DNA from: an uncultured Chlorobiaceae bacterium
GTDB lineage: Bacteria > Bacteroidota > Chlorobiia > Chlorobiales > Chlorobiaceae
DNA length: 47,044 bases
Assembly (NCBI GenBank): GCA_903836465.1
Contig: CAILRB010000008.1
Span: 1 to 47,044, forward strand
Direction: 5' to 3'
The translations under genes and the position numbers were made by a program. Below are positions 33,822-43,471 of this stretch, piece after piece. Positions within the stretch are counted from its first letter, which is position 1. Each line of letters begins with the position of its first letter. The notes below the pieces were generated by a model. The model did no database searches and was not told the origin of the DNA. It was given only the letters and a program-made list of their open reading frames with translations.

Positions 33822-34547
33822 ATGTTTGAACATTACTTTTCCTTTCAGGAATTTCTTAAAATAGTGCCGGGCCTTCTCATTTTCCCCATTTCTTTATATC
33901 TCGGCTTACAGAAAATCGGAACAAGAGTAAATGCAGGAATTTCATTTGGCAACAATCCAATTTCACCATTATGCATTAGGTATGTCGATCTCAGAAACAT
34001 GAAAGATCGCACCATTGTTATCTATTCAATATTTGTTTCCATAAATAATGATGAGTATTTATTAGAATTAAAAAAGTGTAACCCCCCATTAATTCTAAAA
34101 GGATATCAATCAACTATTGTTGAAATACCTCCATATTCTTTTTTGCTTCTGGATGGCAAAAAGTTTGAGCTTGACAAATCAATGACAGAAAAATCAACAA
34201 TATATCTTGAATTAGCACATAGCACTGTAAAATGCAATACGTTAAATTATCAGAAACCTATCAGTAAAAAACTGAGCAAGTATCGTATATTGGAGAATAT
34301 TACAAACAATTTTAATGGTATTATATACGATGAAAATGCCGTATATGCCATAACTTATTCCTCATGCTCTCGTGTAAAAACGGCAATAGTGAATCAATCG
34401 GGAATATTTCACGGGGAGTGGGAATTTGATACACTTCAACTCCCCATGAAATCAATGAGCACTAAAGAAGCCGTAGAAGCTGAGCTGAAGGCGATGGGGT
34501 TTGGAGATCACGTTGACTGGTTTAAAGTCTATTTTCTGAGTCGGTAA
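33822..34547 (+). CDS. Hypothetical AT-rich protein with one N-terminal membrane helix
   Basis: A 241-aa protein of unknown function. Residues about 12-30 (FLKIVPGLLIFPISLYLGL) form one membrane helix with the rest apparently beta-rich and soluble (VIYSIFVSINNDEYLLELKK; PPYSFLLLDGKKFEL). The gene is visibly more AT-rich than phoB and phoU around it and lacks a clear family, which suggests horizontal acquisition. It lies about 80 bp downstream of the candidate Pho box and in the same orientation as the AcpA-type gene behind it (91 bp gap), so control by PhoB is possible. Confidence 0.6.
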   Translation: MFEHYFSFQEFLKIVPGLLIFPISLYLGLQKIGTRVNAGISFGNNPISPLCIRYVDLRNMKDRTIVIYSIFVSINNDEYLLELKKCNPPLILKGYQSTIVEIPPYSFLLLDGKKFELDKSMTEKSTIYLELAHSTVKCNTLNYQKPISKKLSKYRILENITNNFNGIIYDENAVYAITYSSCSRVKTAIVNQSGIFHGEWEFDTLQLPMKSMSTKEAVEAELKAMGFGDHVDWFKVYFLSR

Positions 34548-34644
34548 TTTGTAAAAATTAACCGTATTGAAATGCAAGATTCTTGCGAAATTATTGCCGC
34601 TGTTCAGGAAACATTCATTTTTTTCTAACTAATAAAAAGTGAGT

Positions 34645-36177
34645 ATGACTAAAAAAGCTGCCCGAATAATATGGGAATTGCCTGTAATGATTGCTATTAC
34701 ATTTCTTTCATTATGGAATGATTCCCTTTACGCTCAAAAAAAAGGAGATGCTTCTCTTCGGAAAATTGAAACAATAGTGGTGATTTATGCTGAAAACAGA
34801 AGTTTTGATAATTTGTATGGAATGTTTCCGGGCGCCAATGGCATTTTTAAAGACGTGAAGGGGAATTTTACTAATTTTAATGATTTCAAGCAAGTAGACA
34901 GAGATGGTGTTACTCCTCTTGCCAATCTTCCGTCAGTATGGAACTCGTCGCCCCCCACAGGCGATAATAACGAGAGCGTTGTCAACAAATTGCCTAATAC
35001 ACCTTTTCGTATTGATAAACCATCTGTCGCTTTCCCTGGAGGCTTGATGCCTGACAAAGCTACACCTGATTTAACACATCGGTTTTACAACAATCAGATG
35101 CAGATTAATGGTGGCAAAAACAACATGTTTGCGGCATGGTCTGATGCTGGCGGTTTAACAATGGGTTATTACGACGGCTCTGTCATGCGACTCTGGAAAT
35201 TAGCTAAACAATATACCCTTGCTGATAATTTTTTTATGGGTGCTTTTGGTGGATCATTTCTGAACCATTTCTGGCTGGTTTCCGCATCTACTCCCACGTA
35301 CCCTGATGCCCCTGCCATTCTCAAGAGTAGTGTCGAGACAAGTGGTGTAAAGCTCACTCTTGCAGAGAACTCCCCTGTCAGCGCCATGAGCGGTAAAGCA
35401 GTTTATGTTGCAGACCAGTCGGTGACCCCTGATGGTTATGCGGTTAATACGCTACAGCCTGCTTATCAACCGAGTGGAATTCCTCCCGCTGCTGGAGGAA
35501 ACAGTCAACTTGCTGACCCGACAAAAAATCCTCTTCCTCCTCAAGATTTCAAAACTATCGGCGATCTCTTAAGTGCAAAGGGAGTAAGCTGGATATGGTA
35601 TGCCGGAGGATGGAATGATGCCTTGAAAAATCGCGGTATTATAAATAACAATAAAAGCTCAAATTTTCAGACCCACCACCAACCGTTCAATTACTTTAAA
35701 CGATTTGATCCAACAACTGCTGCTGGCTCAGAGGAACGAAAACAGCATCTGAAAGATTATTCGGATTTGCAAAAAGATATGGTGGCAGGAACATTACCCT
35801 CAGTTGTCTTTTACAAACCACAAGGTAATCTAAACCAACATCCGGGATATGCCGATGTGATGTCTGGAGATACCCATATTGCAAAAGTTGTCCATGAGTT
35901 ACAGAAAAGTCCTCAATGGAAAAAGATGGCAATTATTATAACCTATGATGAAAATGGCGGGTTCTGGGATCATGTGGCTCCGCCAAAAGGTGATCGCTGG
36001 GGACCTGGCATACGTATTCCGGCCATTATCATATCACCCTGGGCCAAAACTCATTTTGTCGATCACACGTATTACGACACAACTTCTATCCTTAAATTTA
36101 TAACAAAGCAGTTTGAGCTTGAGCCGTTACCCGGCATTCGGCCACAGGCAGGAGATTTGACCAACGCTTTTCACTAA
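34645..36177 (+). CDS. Secreted AcpA/phospholipase C-type phosphoesterase
   Basis: A 510-aa exported hydrolase of the alkaline-phosphatase superfamily phosphoesterase family (acid phosphatase AcpA / phospholipase C group). A signal peptide ends near SLWNDSLYA-Q. The catalytic start IVVIYAENRSFDNLYGMFPG contains the metal-binding Glu-Asn and nucleophile region; DLTHRFYNNQ, ADNFFMGAFGGSFLNHFWL and the C-terminal ITYDENGGFWDHVAPPKGD carry the other metal ligands. Probably releases phosphate from esters outside the cytoplasmic membrane. Start at ATG 34645, behind AAGTGAG; a GTG at 34639 is also in frame. It sits inside the phosphate gene block, which fits its role. Confidence 0.88.
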   Translation: MTKKAARIIWELPVMIAITFLSLWNDSLYAQKKGDASLRKIETIVVIYAENRSFDNLYGMFPGANGIFKDVKGNFTNFNDFKQVDRDGVTPLANLPSVWNSSPPTGDNNESVVNKLPNTPFRIDKPSVAFPGGLMPDKATPDLTHRFYNNQMQINGGKNNMFAAWSDAGGLTMGYYDGSVMRLWKLAKQYTLADNFFMGAFGGSFLNHFWLVSASTPTYPDAPAILKSSVETSGVKLTLAENSPVSAMSGKAVYVADQSVTPDGYAVNTLQPAYQPSGIPPAAGGNSQLADPTKNPLPPQDFKTIGDLLSAKGVSWIWYAGGWNDALKNRGIINNNKSSNFQTHHQPFNYFKRFDPTTAAGSEERKQHLKDYSDLQKDMVAGTLPSVVFYKPQGNLNQHPGYADVMSGDTHIAKVVHELQKSPQWKKMAIIITYDENGGFWDHVAPPKGDRWGPGIRIPAIIISPWAKTHFVDHTYYDTTSILKFITKQFELEPLPGIRPQAGDLTNAFH

Positions 36178-36186
36178 TTGCTCTTT

Positions 36187-36217
36187 GCAGGCAACAACCC
36201 TGAACGTTGTTGCCTGC
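36187..36217 (+). terminator. Strong hairpin after the phosphoesterase gene
   Basis: GCAGGCAACAAC (36187-36198) and its exact complement (36206-36217) form a 12-bp stem with a 7-nt loop, 10 bp after the stop codon and between convergent genes. The T-tract is weak (TTC), so termination may be bidirectional or partly Rho-aided. Confidence 0.6.
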
Positions 36218-36233
36218 TTCATGTTGTGAGGCG

Positions 36234-37298
36234 TCAGGAGATGCAGTTCCCTTTCACATTGTAAGCCGTCCGAACTTGTTGATCATCAAAAAGCTGTGCA
36301 TTTTTCCCGCAAATAAAATCACCGCCAACTTTTTTCAGAGTACCATCGAGCACTGACAATTGGTTTCCTGAACAATTGAAATTTCCTTTCACCCTTTTAG
36401 GTGCACCCTCAAGTGAAATCAACTGGTTGCATGAGCAATCAAAACTCCCCTTGACTTTTTCAGGTGCCCACTTGAGGGACGTCAGTTGATTTCTGAAACA
36501 GAGAAACGTACCAACTTCTTCTGGAGCACCTTTGAGTGATGTCAACTGATTCACAGAACAATTAAAAATACCATCAACCTTTTTGGTGGCCCCCTTGAGA
36601 GAGGTCAGTTGATTCTTTGAACAATCGAAGTTACCGGAAACTACTCTCACTCCACCTTTAAGGGAAGTTAACTGGTTGCCTGCGCAAGAGAAATCCCCCA
36701 TAATACAATCGGGACTGCCAGCCAGGGTGGTCAAATGATTGTTTGAACACTCAAAATCACCCTGAATTTTTTTTGGAGCGCCGTTGAGTGTGACAAGCTG
36801 GTTATATGAACAATCAAAATCACCACCAACAAGATGAGGGGCTCCTTCAAGAGTGGTCAGCTTATTTCTGGAGCAATCGAAATCCCCCTCAACGACCTCC
36901 GGGCAGCCTTCAAGAATGCACGCCACAGTTGAGTCATCATGCTCGCCTTTCAGCGATGTCAACTGGTTGACAGCACAAGAAAAGTCTCCCATAACAAACA
37001 GCGGACTGCCATCAAGAGATCTCAATCGATTATTTGAACAGTCAAAATTCCCATAAACTTCCTCCGGGGCAGCTTCGAGAGAGGTCAACAGGTTTCCTGA
37101 GCAATTAAAACTTCCCTTAACCTTTTTAGGAGCGCCCTCAAGTGTTGTCAGTTGGTTCCCTGAACAATTAAAATTCCTGACTTTTTCAGGGCAGCCGAAG
37201 AGTGACGTTAAACCCTTGTTTGAACAATCGATATCCTCTTTTCCAGTACAACTACCCATCACATCCTGAAATGTTACCTGCGTCGTGTTTTTCTCCAT
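36234..37298 (-). CDS. Cysteine-containing leucine-rich-like tandem repeat protein
   Basis: A 354-aa protein, almost entirely made of about 15 repeats of about 21 residues with the pattern F-x-C-S-x-N-x-L-T-S-L-x-G-A-P-x-x-V-x-G. The N-x-L spacing is like an LRR and should form a solenoid with an inward Cys ladder. Repeat 5 (around residues 115-145) has a 13-residue insertion (GEHDDSTVACILE), the only break in register. There is no signal peptide. A perfect AGGAGGTG ribosome binding site precedes the ATG. Function unknown; such repeats usually bind proteins. It lies convergent to the phosphoesterase gene. Confidence 0.75.
   Translation of the reverse strand: MEKNTTQVTFQDVMGSCTGKEDIDCSNKGLTSLFGCPEKVRNFNCSGNQLTTLEGAPKKVKGSFNCSGNLLTSLEAAPEEVYGNFDCSNNRLRSLDGSPLFVMGDFSCAVNQLTSLKGEHDDSTVACILEGCPEVVEGDFDCSRNKLTTLEGAPHLVGGDFDCSYNQLVTLNGAPKKIQGDFECSNNHLTTLAGSPDCIMGDFSCAGNQLTSLKGGVRVVSGNFDCSKNQLTSLKGATKKVDGIFNCSVNQLTSLKGAPEEVGTFLCFRNQLTSLKWAPEKVKGSFDCSCNQLISLEGAPKRVKGNFNCSGNQLSVLDGTLKKVGGDFICGKNAQLFDDQQVRTAYNVKGNCIS
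36309..37232 (-). repeat. About 63-bp tandem repeats of the LRR-like protein gene
   Basis: Fifteen or so in-frame units of 63 bp (one of 60, one of 102) with conserved Cys-Ser-x-Asn and Leu-Thr-Ser-Leu codons. Units are diverged at third positions, so the array is not recent. Confidence 0.8.
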
Positions 37299-37765
37299 TA
37301 TGATGCACCTCCTGGTAAATATTAGTCATCCTGATATTTGTTACTCTGATTCAAACCACAGTGATTTTTTCCTGATTTTCCCGCAGACCATTTTCCGGAG
37401 TTTTGGTGTAAAAAACATTTTTGATGGAACAAATGGTACTGGTTGTATCTCTAATTTATAATGTTTTTGAAGATAGGGTTTTCAGAAAAATAAAGAGACA
37501 ACCAATAATGATGAATTGTTACGAACAGGTTAAATCTTTAGGAAGCAATTGAGAAAAATTAATACTGAGCCCTTTAGTCTTAACCTGTAAATGTTTCAGA
37601 GTTGTAACAGAAGCTTCATTGCTTGTTACGCTTGAAGCTTATAGATTAGGAACATTTAATTTTCGTCATTAAGACATTGTTTAATCATCACTCTGGATGA
37701 TTCAGAACAGATAACAAAAATTTCAGCTCTTCTGAAGATTCAGTTCACGAAACTTTTTTCTCTTT
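37299..37765 (+). promoter_or_regulatory. Intergenic region upstream of phoU with two inverted repeats
   Basis: 467 bp without a gene. ACAGGTTAA (37525-37533) is exactly inverted at 37580-37588. AAGCTTCA (37611-37618) and TGAAGCTT (37633-37640) form a possible 8-bp hairpin with a 14-nt loop, flanked by two TTGTTACG words (37517, 37623). It should hold the promoters of phoU-ppk and of the divergent repeat protein gene, but I see no convincing -35/-10 pair or Pho box. Confidence 0.35.
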
Positions 37766-38443
37766 ATGTCAGAACGCCCGACTCATTTACTTATAAAAGA
37801 ACTCTCCTTGATTCTTGCTCAACTCTCCGGGAAAGTAGTGGGCAATTTTCTTGATGCCCTTCATGCCGTTAAACATCATGATGATCAGGGCGCACGCCAT
37901 ATTAGAATTGTGGAAAATGAAATTGACGTTGCTGAGGTTAACCTTGAGGAACGCTGTCTGGCTTTTCTCGCCTTGCAGCAACCGGTTGCAAAGGATCTGC
38001 GTGCCATTGTCAGCATTATAAAGATAAATGATGAACTGAAGCATATCGGGGATCTGGCTATTCATATTATTGACCGTATACCGGAAATCAGTCCTGAAAT
38101 GCTCGAATCGTTTGAATTCGAAAACATTTGCATGCACGCAGGCGAAATGGTCAAGAAGTCGATTGAAGCATTTATCTCTAAAGACAGCATTCTTGCCAGA
38201 CTTGTCAGTGCCATGGATGAAGATATTGATTCCATACATCGAAAAGTTTTCAAAAGGGTTACCTCACTCATGAAAAAACCGGATTCGGATGTTGACCAGC
38301 TCATCGCCGCCTTAAGCATTTCAAGATATATCGAACGGATGGCTGATCATGCAACCCGAATAGCCAATGAAGTTGTCTTTCTGGTAACGGGAGAGATGGT
38401 GCGGCACACAGAATGGTCTTATGATCAATTGATAACCTCCTGA
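37766..38443 (+). CDS. phoU: Phosphate-signalling regulator PhoU
   Basis: Links phosphate transport to PhoR and keeps the regulon off when phosphate is plentiful. It has 225 aa and is all-helical with two PhoU repeats; [39 protein letters not shown] is the first metal-binding E/D-x-x-x-D region, and [26 protein letters not shown] the second. No pst genes are in the window. It is 8 bp upstream of ppk1, so co-transcribed; this pairs phosphate sensing with phosphate storage. Confidence 0.94.
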   Translation: MSERPTHLLIKELSLILAQLSGKVVGNFLDALHAVKHHDDQGARHIRIVENEIDVAEVNLEERCLAFLALQQPVAKDLRAIVSIIKINDELKHIGDLAIHIIDRIPEISPEMLESFEFENICMHAGEMVKKSIEAFISKDSILARLVSAMDEDIDSIHRKVFKRVTSLMKKPDSDVDQLIAALSISRYIERMADHATRIANEVVFLVTGEMVRHTEWSYDQLITS

Positions 38444-38451
38444 ATAAATAT

Positions 38452-40632
38452 ATGTTAAGCCAACCACAGGAATTAACGGAGCAGTTGCTTTATTTGCATC
38501 CCACAGAAGAACAGGAAACAGAAAAAATTGACGGCAATAGAGTGGGTCTTCCAAATTTTCTCAATACCTCCCTTTATGTCAACAGGGAGCTGAGCTGGCT
38601 CTATTTTAATCAGCGGGTACTTGAAGAAGCACGTAATCCTCATGCGCACCCACTTCTTGAGCGGGTAAAATTCATTTCTATTTTCAGCTCAAATCTTGAT
38701 GAATATTTTATGATCCGTGTTGCCGGTATTGAAGATCAATATGAGGCCGGCTTTCAGGATCGAACAATCGATGGCTATACGCCTTCTGAGCAGCTTGAAA
38801 AGATTCGCGAGATGGTAGAGCAACAGCTCAACGAAAGAAATGAATGCTTTTATAACGATCTGATGCCAGCGCTCCAACGAGAGGGTATAGAGTTTCTTAA
38901 AGTTTCTGAATTATCCGCCACACAGCAGCACGCTTTGAGTCACTATTTTCGAAAGGAGATCTATCCTGTACTTACCCCGCTCGCTTTCGATACAGGCCAC
39001 CCCTTTCCATTCATGACAAATTTTTCACTGAATCTTGCCGTCGAACTGGAAGACGATGAAAGCAAAGGGTTAAAGTTTGCCCGCGTAAAGGTTCCAGACA
39101 TCCTTCCGCGACTTCTTCAGCTTAACAATATCAAGGGTTTTTATGATGAAAACGAAATTATAAGGTTTATCTGGATTGAAGATCTGATTGAATGCAATCT
39201 GGCCCACCTGTTTCCGAAAATGAGGATCATACAATCGCATTTTTTCAGATTGATTCGTGATGCTGATATTGAAATCGAGGAAGATGAAGCTGGCGATCTG
39301 TTGAAAACTATCGAGCAAGGAATTCGGTCACGTCGTTACGGAAAAGTGGTCCGACTTGACATCACACCAGAAATGCCGCCTTCGATGAGAAATCTGCTCA
39401 TGAAAAATCTCAATGTCGCCCCGCGAAATGTGTATGATATAGATAGAACGCTCGGATTTAACTGCCTGATCGATCTCTTGAAGATAGAGCGACCGGACTT
39501 GAAAGATGAGCCTTTTGTGCCCGGTAACCCGATTGAGGATGAGTTCGGAACGGATATTTTTAGTGCAATAAGAGCAAAAGACAGGCTGCTTTACCATCCT
39601 TTCGAGTCGTTTCAGCCTGTTGTTGATTTAATCAACAATGCTGCGCTTGATCCTGCAGTACTTTCAATAAAGCAGACGCTGTACAGGGTAGGAAGCAATT
39701 CGCCAATTGTCAAGGCTTTGATGAAGGCTGCCGAAGCAGGGAAACAGGTTGCTGTCCTTGTGGAACTCAAAGCAAGATTTGATGAAGGTAATAACATTAT
39801 CTGGGCACGGGCGCTTGAAAATGTCGGCGCTCATGTCGCTTATGGTCTGCCGGGACTGAAAACCCACGCAAAGCTTACCCTGATTGTGCGACGTGAACAA
39901 CAAAAACTGAAACGATATCTCCATCTTGGAACAGGCAACTACAACCCCTCAACAGGAAAGCTCTACACTGATTACAGCCTTTTCACAACCAACGAACAGT
40001 TAGCCAATGATGTAGCAGAACTCTTCAACGCTTTGACCGGGTATTCAAAACATACCACCTACAGAAAACTGCTTGTCTCGCCAATCAACACCCGAAAAAG
40101 AATTATTGAGATGATTGAGCGGGAGATTGAATGGAACCGGAAAGATCAGTGCGGAAGAATAATCATGAAAATGAACTCCCTGGTTGACGCAAAAACCATT
40201 CGTGCACTCTACAAAGCCTCCTGTGAAGGGGTGAAAATCGACCTTATTGTTCGTGGAATCTGCTGTCTGAAACCAGGTATTCCCGGAGTCAGTGAACATA
40301 TTCGGGTCATCAGCATTATCGGACGTTTTCTTGAGCACAGCAGGGCATACTACTTTCATAATGGAGGAAAGGAAGAGCTTTATCTTGGAAGCGCTGATAT
40401 GATGCCAAGAAACCTTGACGATCGAGTTGAGGCAATTTTTCCTGTGTTTGATAAAGCTCTTGTGAATATCGTTACCTCGGATTTTGAGTTGATCCTTAGT
40501 GATAATGTCAAGGCATGGCAGATGAATGCCGACGGCAAATACTCATTGATTGACAACGACGCCCCCAAAGTAAACAGTCAGGCTCTTTTGCTCTACAGAG
40601 CTGCTGTAAAAAAAACTCATGCGTGTAAATAA
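38452..40632 (+). CDS. ppk1: Polyphosphate kinase 1
   Basis: Makes polyphosphate from ATP reversibly. It has 726 aa, normal for Ppk1. N-terminal [19 protein letters not shown] and [19 protein letters not shown] are the family's first motifs; the two phospholipase-D-like catalytic halves show [19 protein letters not shown] (autophosphorylated His) and [22 protein letters not shown], then [19 protein letters not shown]. It carries an N-terminal extension of about 40 residues before NRELSW. The gene starts 8 bp after phoU and its end overlaps the metallophosphoesterase gene by 14 bp. Confidence 0.97.
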   Translation: MLSQPQELTEQLLYLHPTEEQETEKIDGNRVGLPNFLNTSLYVNRELSWLYFNQRVLEEARNPHAHPLLERVKFISIFSSNLDEYFMIRVAGIEDQYEAGFQDRTIDGYTPSEQLEKIREMVEQQLNERNECFYNDLMPALQREGIEFLKVSELSATQQHALSHYFRKEIYPVLTPLAFDTGHPFPFMTNFSLNLAVELEDDESKGLKFARVKVPDILPRLLQLNNIKGFYDENEIIRFIWIEDLIECNLAHLFPKMRIIQSHFFRLIRDADIEIEEDEAGDLLKTIEQGIRSRRYGKVVRLDITPEMPPSMRNLLMKNLNVAPRNVYDIDRTLGFNCLIDLLKIERPDLKDEPFVPGNPIEDEFGTDIFSAIRAKDRLLYHPFESFQPVVDLINNAALDPAVLSIKQTLYRVGSNSPIVKALMKAAEAGKQVAVLVELKARFDEGNNIIWARALENVGAHVAYGLPGLKTHAKLTLIVRREQQKLKRYLHLGTGNYNPSTGKLYTDYSLFTTNEQLANDVAELFNALTGYSKHTTYRKLLVSPINTRKRIIEMIEREIEWNRKDQCGRIIMKMNSLVDAKTIRALYKASCEGVKIDLIVRGICCLKPGIPGVSEHIRVISIIGRFLEHSRAYYFHNGGKEELYLGSADMMPRNLDDRVEAIFPVFDKALVNIVTSDFELILSDNVKAWQMNADGKYSLIDNDAPKVNSQALLLYRAAVKKTHACK

Positions 40633-41758
40633 AACAGAAATGCTTGAATTCTCAAACAGTGCACTCTGTTTTGGAAATAACCTGATGTGGCTGCATAAAC
40701 GAAAGCATCCTCATCTAAAACGACTCCTTGATACAGCAAAGTCGGTACATCTCGATCGATCGTCAAAGATTGTTATCCTCAGCGATCTGCACATGGGAAA
40801 TGGCGGACGACTTGATGAGTTTCGGAAAAATGCCGAACTGGTTAAAAGCATACTCGAACGCTATTATCGGCCGAAAAAATACAGCCTTGTTCTCAATGGA
40901 GATATTGAAGAGCTGTTGAAGTTCCCGCTTGCCAGTATTGAAGCTGAGTGGAGAGATTTTTACGACCTGTTTCAAACATTTGAACAAAACGGCTTTTTCT
41001 GGAAAACCTGGGGCAACCATGATGCTGCATTGCTTGAGGAAAAAGGGTACCGGTTTGCGTCATCACTGGTCGAATCTCTGAAATTTCATTATCGCGATAA
41101 AACTCTCCTGCTTTTTCACGGTCATCAAGCTTCAGTCTTTATGTGGGAGACGTTTCCTTTTGTCAGTCGTGCAGCAATCTTTTTTCTCCGCTACATTGCC
41201 AAGCCTGCTGGTATAAAAAACTTTTCTGTCGCCTACAACAGCCGTCGAAGGTTCGCTGTCGAAAAATCAATTTATGAGTTTTCCAACCGGGAAAAAATTG
41301 TTTCCATCATAGGACATACCCATCGTCCATTGTTTGAATCTCTTTCCAAAGTAGATTATCTGAACTACAAGATTGAAGAACTCTGCAGGATTTACCCATC
41401 CGCTGAGGGCGAAAAACGTACGGCAATTGAAAAGAAGATGGAGTCGTTGAAAATCGAACTTGAAGATTGTTCGCGGCAAGGGAAAAAAATCGGTCTCAGA
41501 AGTGGCATTTACCACAATCTTACCATACCAAGTCTCTTCAACTCAGGATGCACAATTGGAAAACGTGGCATCACGGCTCTCGAAATTGAGGGAAGCACCA
41601 TAAGACTTGTCTGCTGGTATAACGGCAAACAGAGTTCAACATTTTCCAGTGATCGTGGCAATCACCCGACGAAACTTGGTTCGACAGGCTATTCCAGGAT
41701 TATTCTGAATGAGGATTCTCTTGATTATGTGTTTTCCCGCCTTCATCTTCTTGCCTGA
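40619..41758 (+). CDS. Calcineurin-like metallophosphoesterase
   Basis: A 379-aa cytoplasmic phosphoesterase with all metal-site motifs: ILSDLHMG (around 55-62), LNGDIEE, WGNHDA, LFHGHQ and IIGHTHRP. The roughly 90-residue insert between GNHD and the GHTH box contains hydrophobic patches ([14 protein letters not shown]), which may touch the membrane. It overlaps ppk1 by 14 bp, so it is translationally coupled to polyphosphate synthesis; it may hydrolyse polyphosphate or a phosphorylated metabolite, but the substrate is not known. Last gene of the phoU-ppk1 operon. Confidence 0.88.
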   Translation: MRVNKTEMLEFSNSALCFGNNLMWLHKRKHPHLKRLLDTAKSVHLDRSSKIVILSDLHMGNGGRLDEFRKNAELVKSILERYYRPKKYSLVLNGDIEELLKFPLASIEAEWRDFYDLFQTFEQNGFFWKTWGNHDAALLEEKGYRFASSLVESLKFHYRDKTLLLFHGHQASVFMWETFPFVSRAAIFFLRYIAKPAGIKNFSVAYNSRRRFAVEKSIYEFSNREKIVSIIGHTHRPLFESLSKVDYLNYKIEELCRIYPSAEGEKRTAIEKKMESLKIELEDCSRQGKKIGLRSGIYHNLTIPSLFNSGCTIGKRGITALEIEGSTIRLVCWYNGKQSSTFSSDRGNHPTKLGSTGYSRIILNEDSLDYVFSRLHLLA

Positions 41759-41786
41759 AGCCGAGACTCTTCATTTTATGATACAG

Positions 41787-42401
41787 TCAAATCTGATGTT
41801 CGGCTGGGCCCACTGTACCACTGGAGAGTGAGTCCGATGGCTTTTGAAATTGTACCGGAGCTTCAGCAATTTTCATAAACAGTTTTATCTGTGACAAATG
41901 TGGAGGCCAGTTCACCAATAAGGTAGCAAGCGCCTCCCACACCGAGACCCAGGCTACAATCGTAAGCCCTTCGGCAAGTACCCTGTTAAGAAAGGATGTG
42001 GCATTTTCAAAAGCAAACAGATTATTAACCCAGAGAGAGAGTCCGAGAAGAACAATGCCGAAAATGAGAATAATTACTGATGTTTTCAGCATTTTTTTCA
42101 TCGCAGCAAACTCAAGCTCTCGCAGATACATGAAATATTTGTGGACACTGGTACGAACCCGAAGCATAAACTCTTCCGATGGAAAACACTCGAACATAAA
42201 CCTGATAACAAAGTCCGCACGACCTATTTCAGTCACACACTCTGTAAGATAATAGACCAGATCTTCATCAAGATCCTTTTTATGATATGGTGCTGTCTTG
42301 TCGAAGTTCTCATACAGATCCTCAACACGCTGTGCAGCGACATCAATAATAACGCTACCGGAAACCGTATGTTCGTACCGGTCAAGTATTCTTTTTTTCA
42401 C
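41787..42401 (-). CDS. Hypothetical two-helix membrane protein
   Basis: A 204-aa protein. Residues about 1-100 are polar and helical (DEDLVYYLTECVTEIGRADFVIRFMFEC), followed by two membrane helices (LKTSVIILIFGIVLLGLSLWV and FLNRVLAEGLTIVAWVSVWEALATLLV) and a polar tail of about 40 residues (PPHLSQIKLFMKIAEAPVQF). No family is recognised. Converges with the metallophosphoesterase gene (28-bp gap). It starts at the ATG at 42401. Confidence 0.7.
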   Translation of the reverse strand: MKKRILDRYEHTVSGSVIIDVAAQRVEDLYENFDKTAPYHKKDLDEDLVYYLTECVTEIGRADFVIRFMFECFPSEEFMLRVRTSVHKYFMYLRELEFAAMKKMLKTSVIILIFGIVLLGLSLWVNNLFAFENATSFLNRVLAEGLTIVAWVSVWEALATLLVNWPPHLSQIKLFMKIAEAPVQFQKPSDSLSSGTVGPAEHQI

Positions 42402-42749
42402 AAGTACCTACCTGCTTTGCTTAAGATTTCTTTGCAACGTTTAGCATACAAAAAATATCAGGTTTAGCGTTGTTGCAATTGAATAATAAGTTGTATAAAA
42501 GCCTTCTGCAAGCCTTACAATTGATGATTTCACAGAATTGTTGCATGATCGTAACATTTCCCCAACACTATCTTCTTTTCTTACTCTTGAAAAGATTCAT
42601 GATTCCTGATAAACATCATCACACAGTCACGATGAAGAATCTGAATCGGGTATAGTTTTGTTTCAAGCTACAGTCCTGTTCCCTTGTAAGAAAACTATCC
42701 TCAACGTTTTCTGGTCAAAGAAGGAAGCTCTATGCAGCATCATAACTAA
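42402..42749. other. Intergenic region, no feature supported
   Basis: About 350 bp between divergent genes. AT-rich, with several short open frames that have no ribosome binding site or recognisable domain. It must hold the promoters of the flanking genes, but I cannot place them. Confidence 0.4.
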
Positions 42750-43022
42750 ATGGAAAACTTCATGTTGCGACTTGATGAATTAAAAAAGGAAATAAACGCA
42801 GAGTTTTATTTGCATGATGAACTAATCAATCATGACATCAAAAAAGTTGATGCTCTGGCAGATATGATTATAAAACCTTCCAGAAAAAAAGACTTGCTGA
42901 AACTTCTTCACTTGCTGGAAAAATCAGGGAATCCCCATATTGTCATTAATTCAAAAGGAAGGGTAATCTTCCCTGACAAACGGTTTCATGGAACTATTGT
43001 TGTTACCGACCTGAAGCTATAA
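42750..43022 (+). CDS. Small hypothetical protein (90 aa)
   Basis: Mostly helical N-terminal two-thirds (LDELKKEINAEFYLHDELIN; RKKDLLKLLHLLEKSG), then a short beta part (PHIVINSKGRVIFPDKRFHGTIVVTDLKL). No family recognised. The ATG at 42762 (MLRLDELKK) is preceded by GGAAAA and may be the true start, making it 86 aa. Lys-rich and AT-rich, and isolated between two long non-coding stretches. Confidence 0.5.
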   Translation: MENFMLRLDELKKEINAEFYLHDELINHDIKKVDALADMIIKPSRKKDLLKLLHLLEKSGNPHIVINSKGRVIFPDKRFHGTIVVTDLKL

Positions 43023-43471
43023 AGTCAAATCCCTTTCATCAGTTATAGTCATATCTGATGTGTAGTTTTGGCTACTCCACCCCCTCAAAGCGATTCCGGT
43101 GAACGACGATCATTGTACCGGATCTTGGGCAAAAACCCTCTTAATAAATGATAGCCGTTGGAGGTATCGTGGAGATATCCACTTGTCAGTGAAGTTTCCA
43201 TACTCTCAACAAAAACGTTACAAAGTCTTAATAATTATTTTCTTGAGGAGTGATATTATTGCTTGTCTGAAATTATATCTGTACATCCAATCAAGCTTAC
43301 AGGGAATATCGTAGTGGCAATAAAACTTTTTGATGGAGCTGAAAAGATCTAAACAGCGTTACATGATTACAATGATACGGTAACAATTGCCAGCCTTTCT
43401 AAGTATAAAAAATGTATTTATTTCTAAATAAATACTCTTATTTCTTTTCATAATATCAACAGGAGTGGAAA
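43023..43471. other. Intergenic region upstream of the giant phosphoesterase gene
   Basis: About 450 bp with no supported gene. AT-rich towards the right end, with the ribosome binding site AGGAG of the next gene at 43461-43465. I looked for TTAACA-type repeats as between phoB and 33822 and saw none at regular spacing. Confidence 0.4.
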
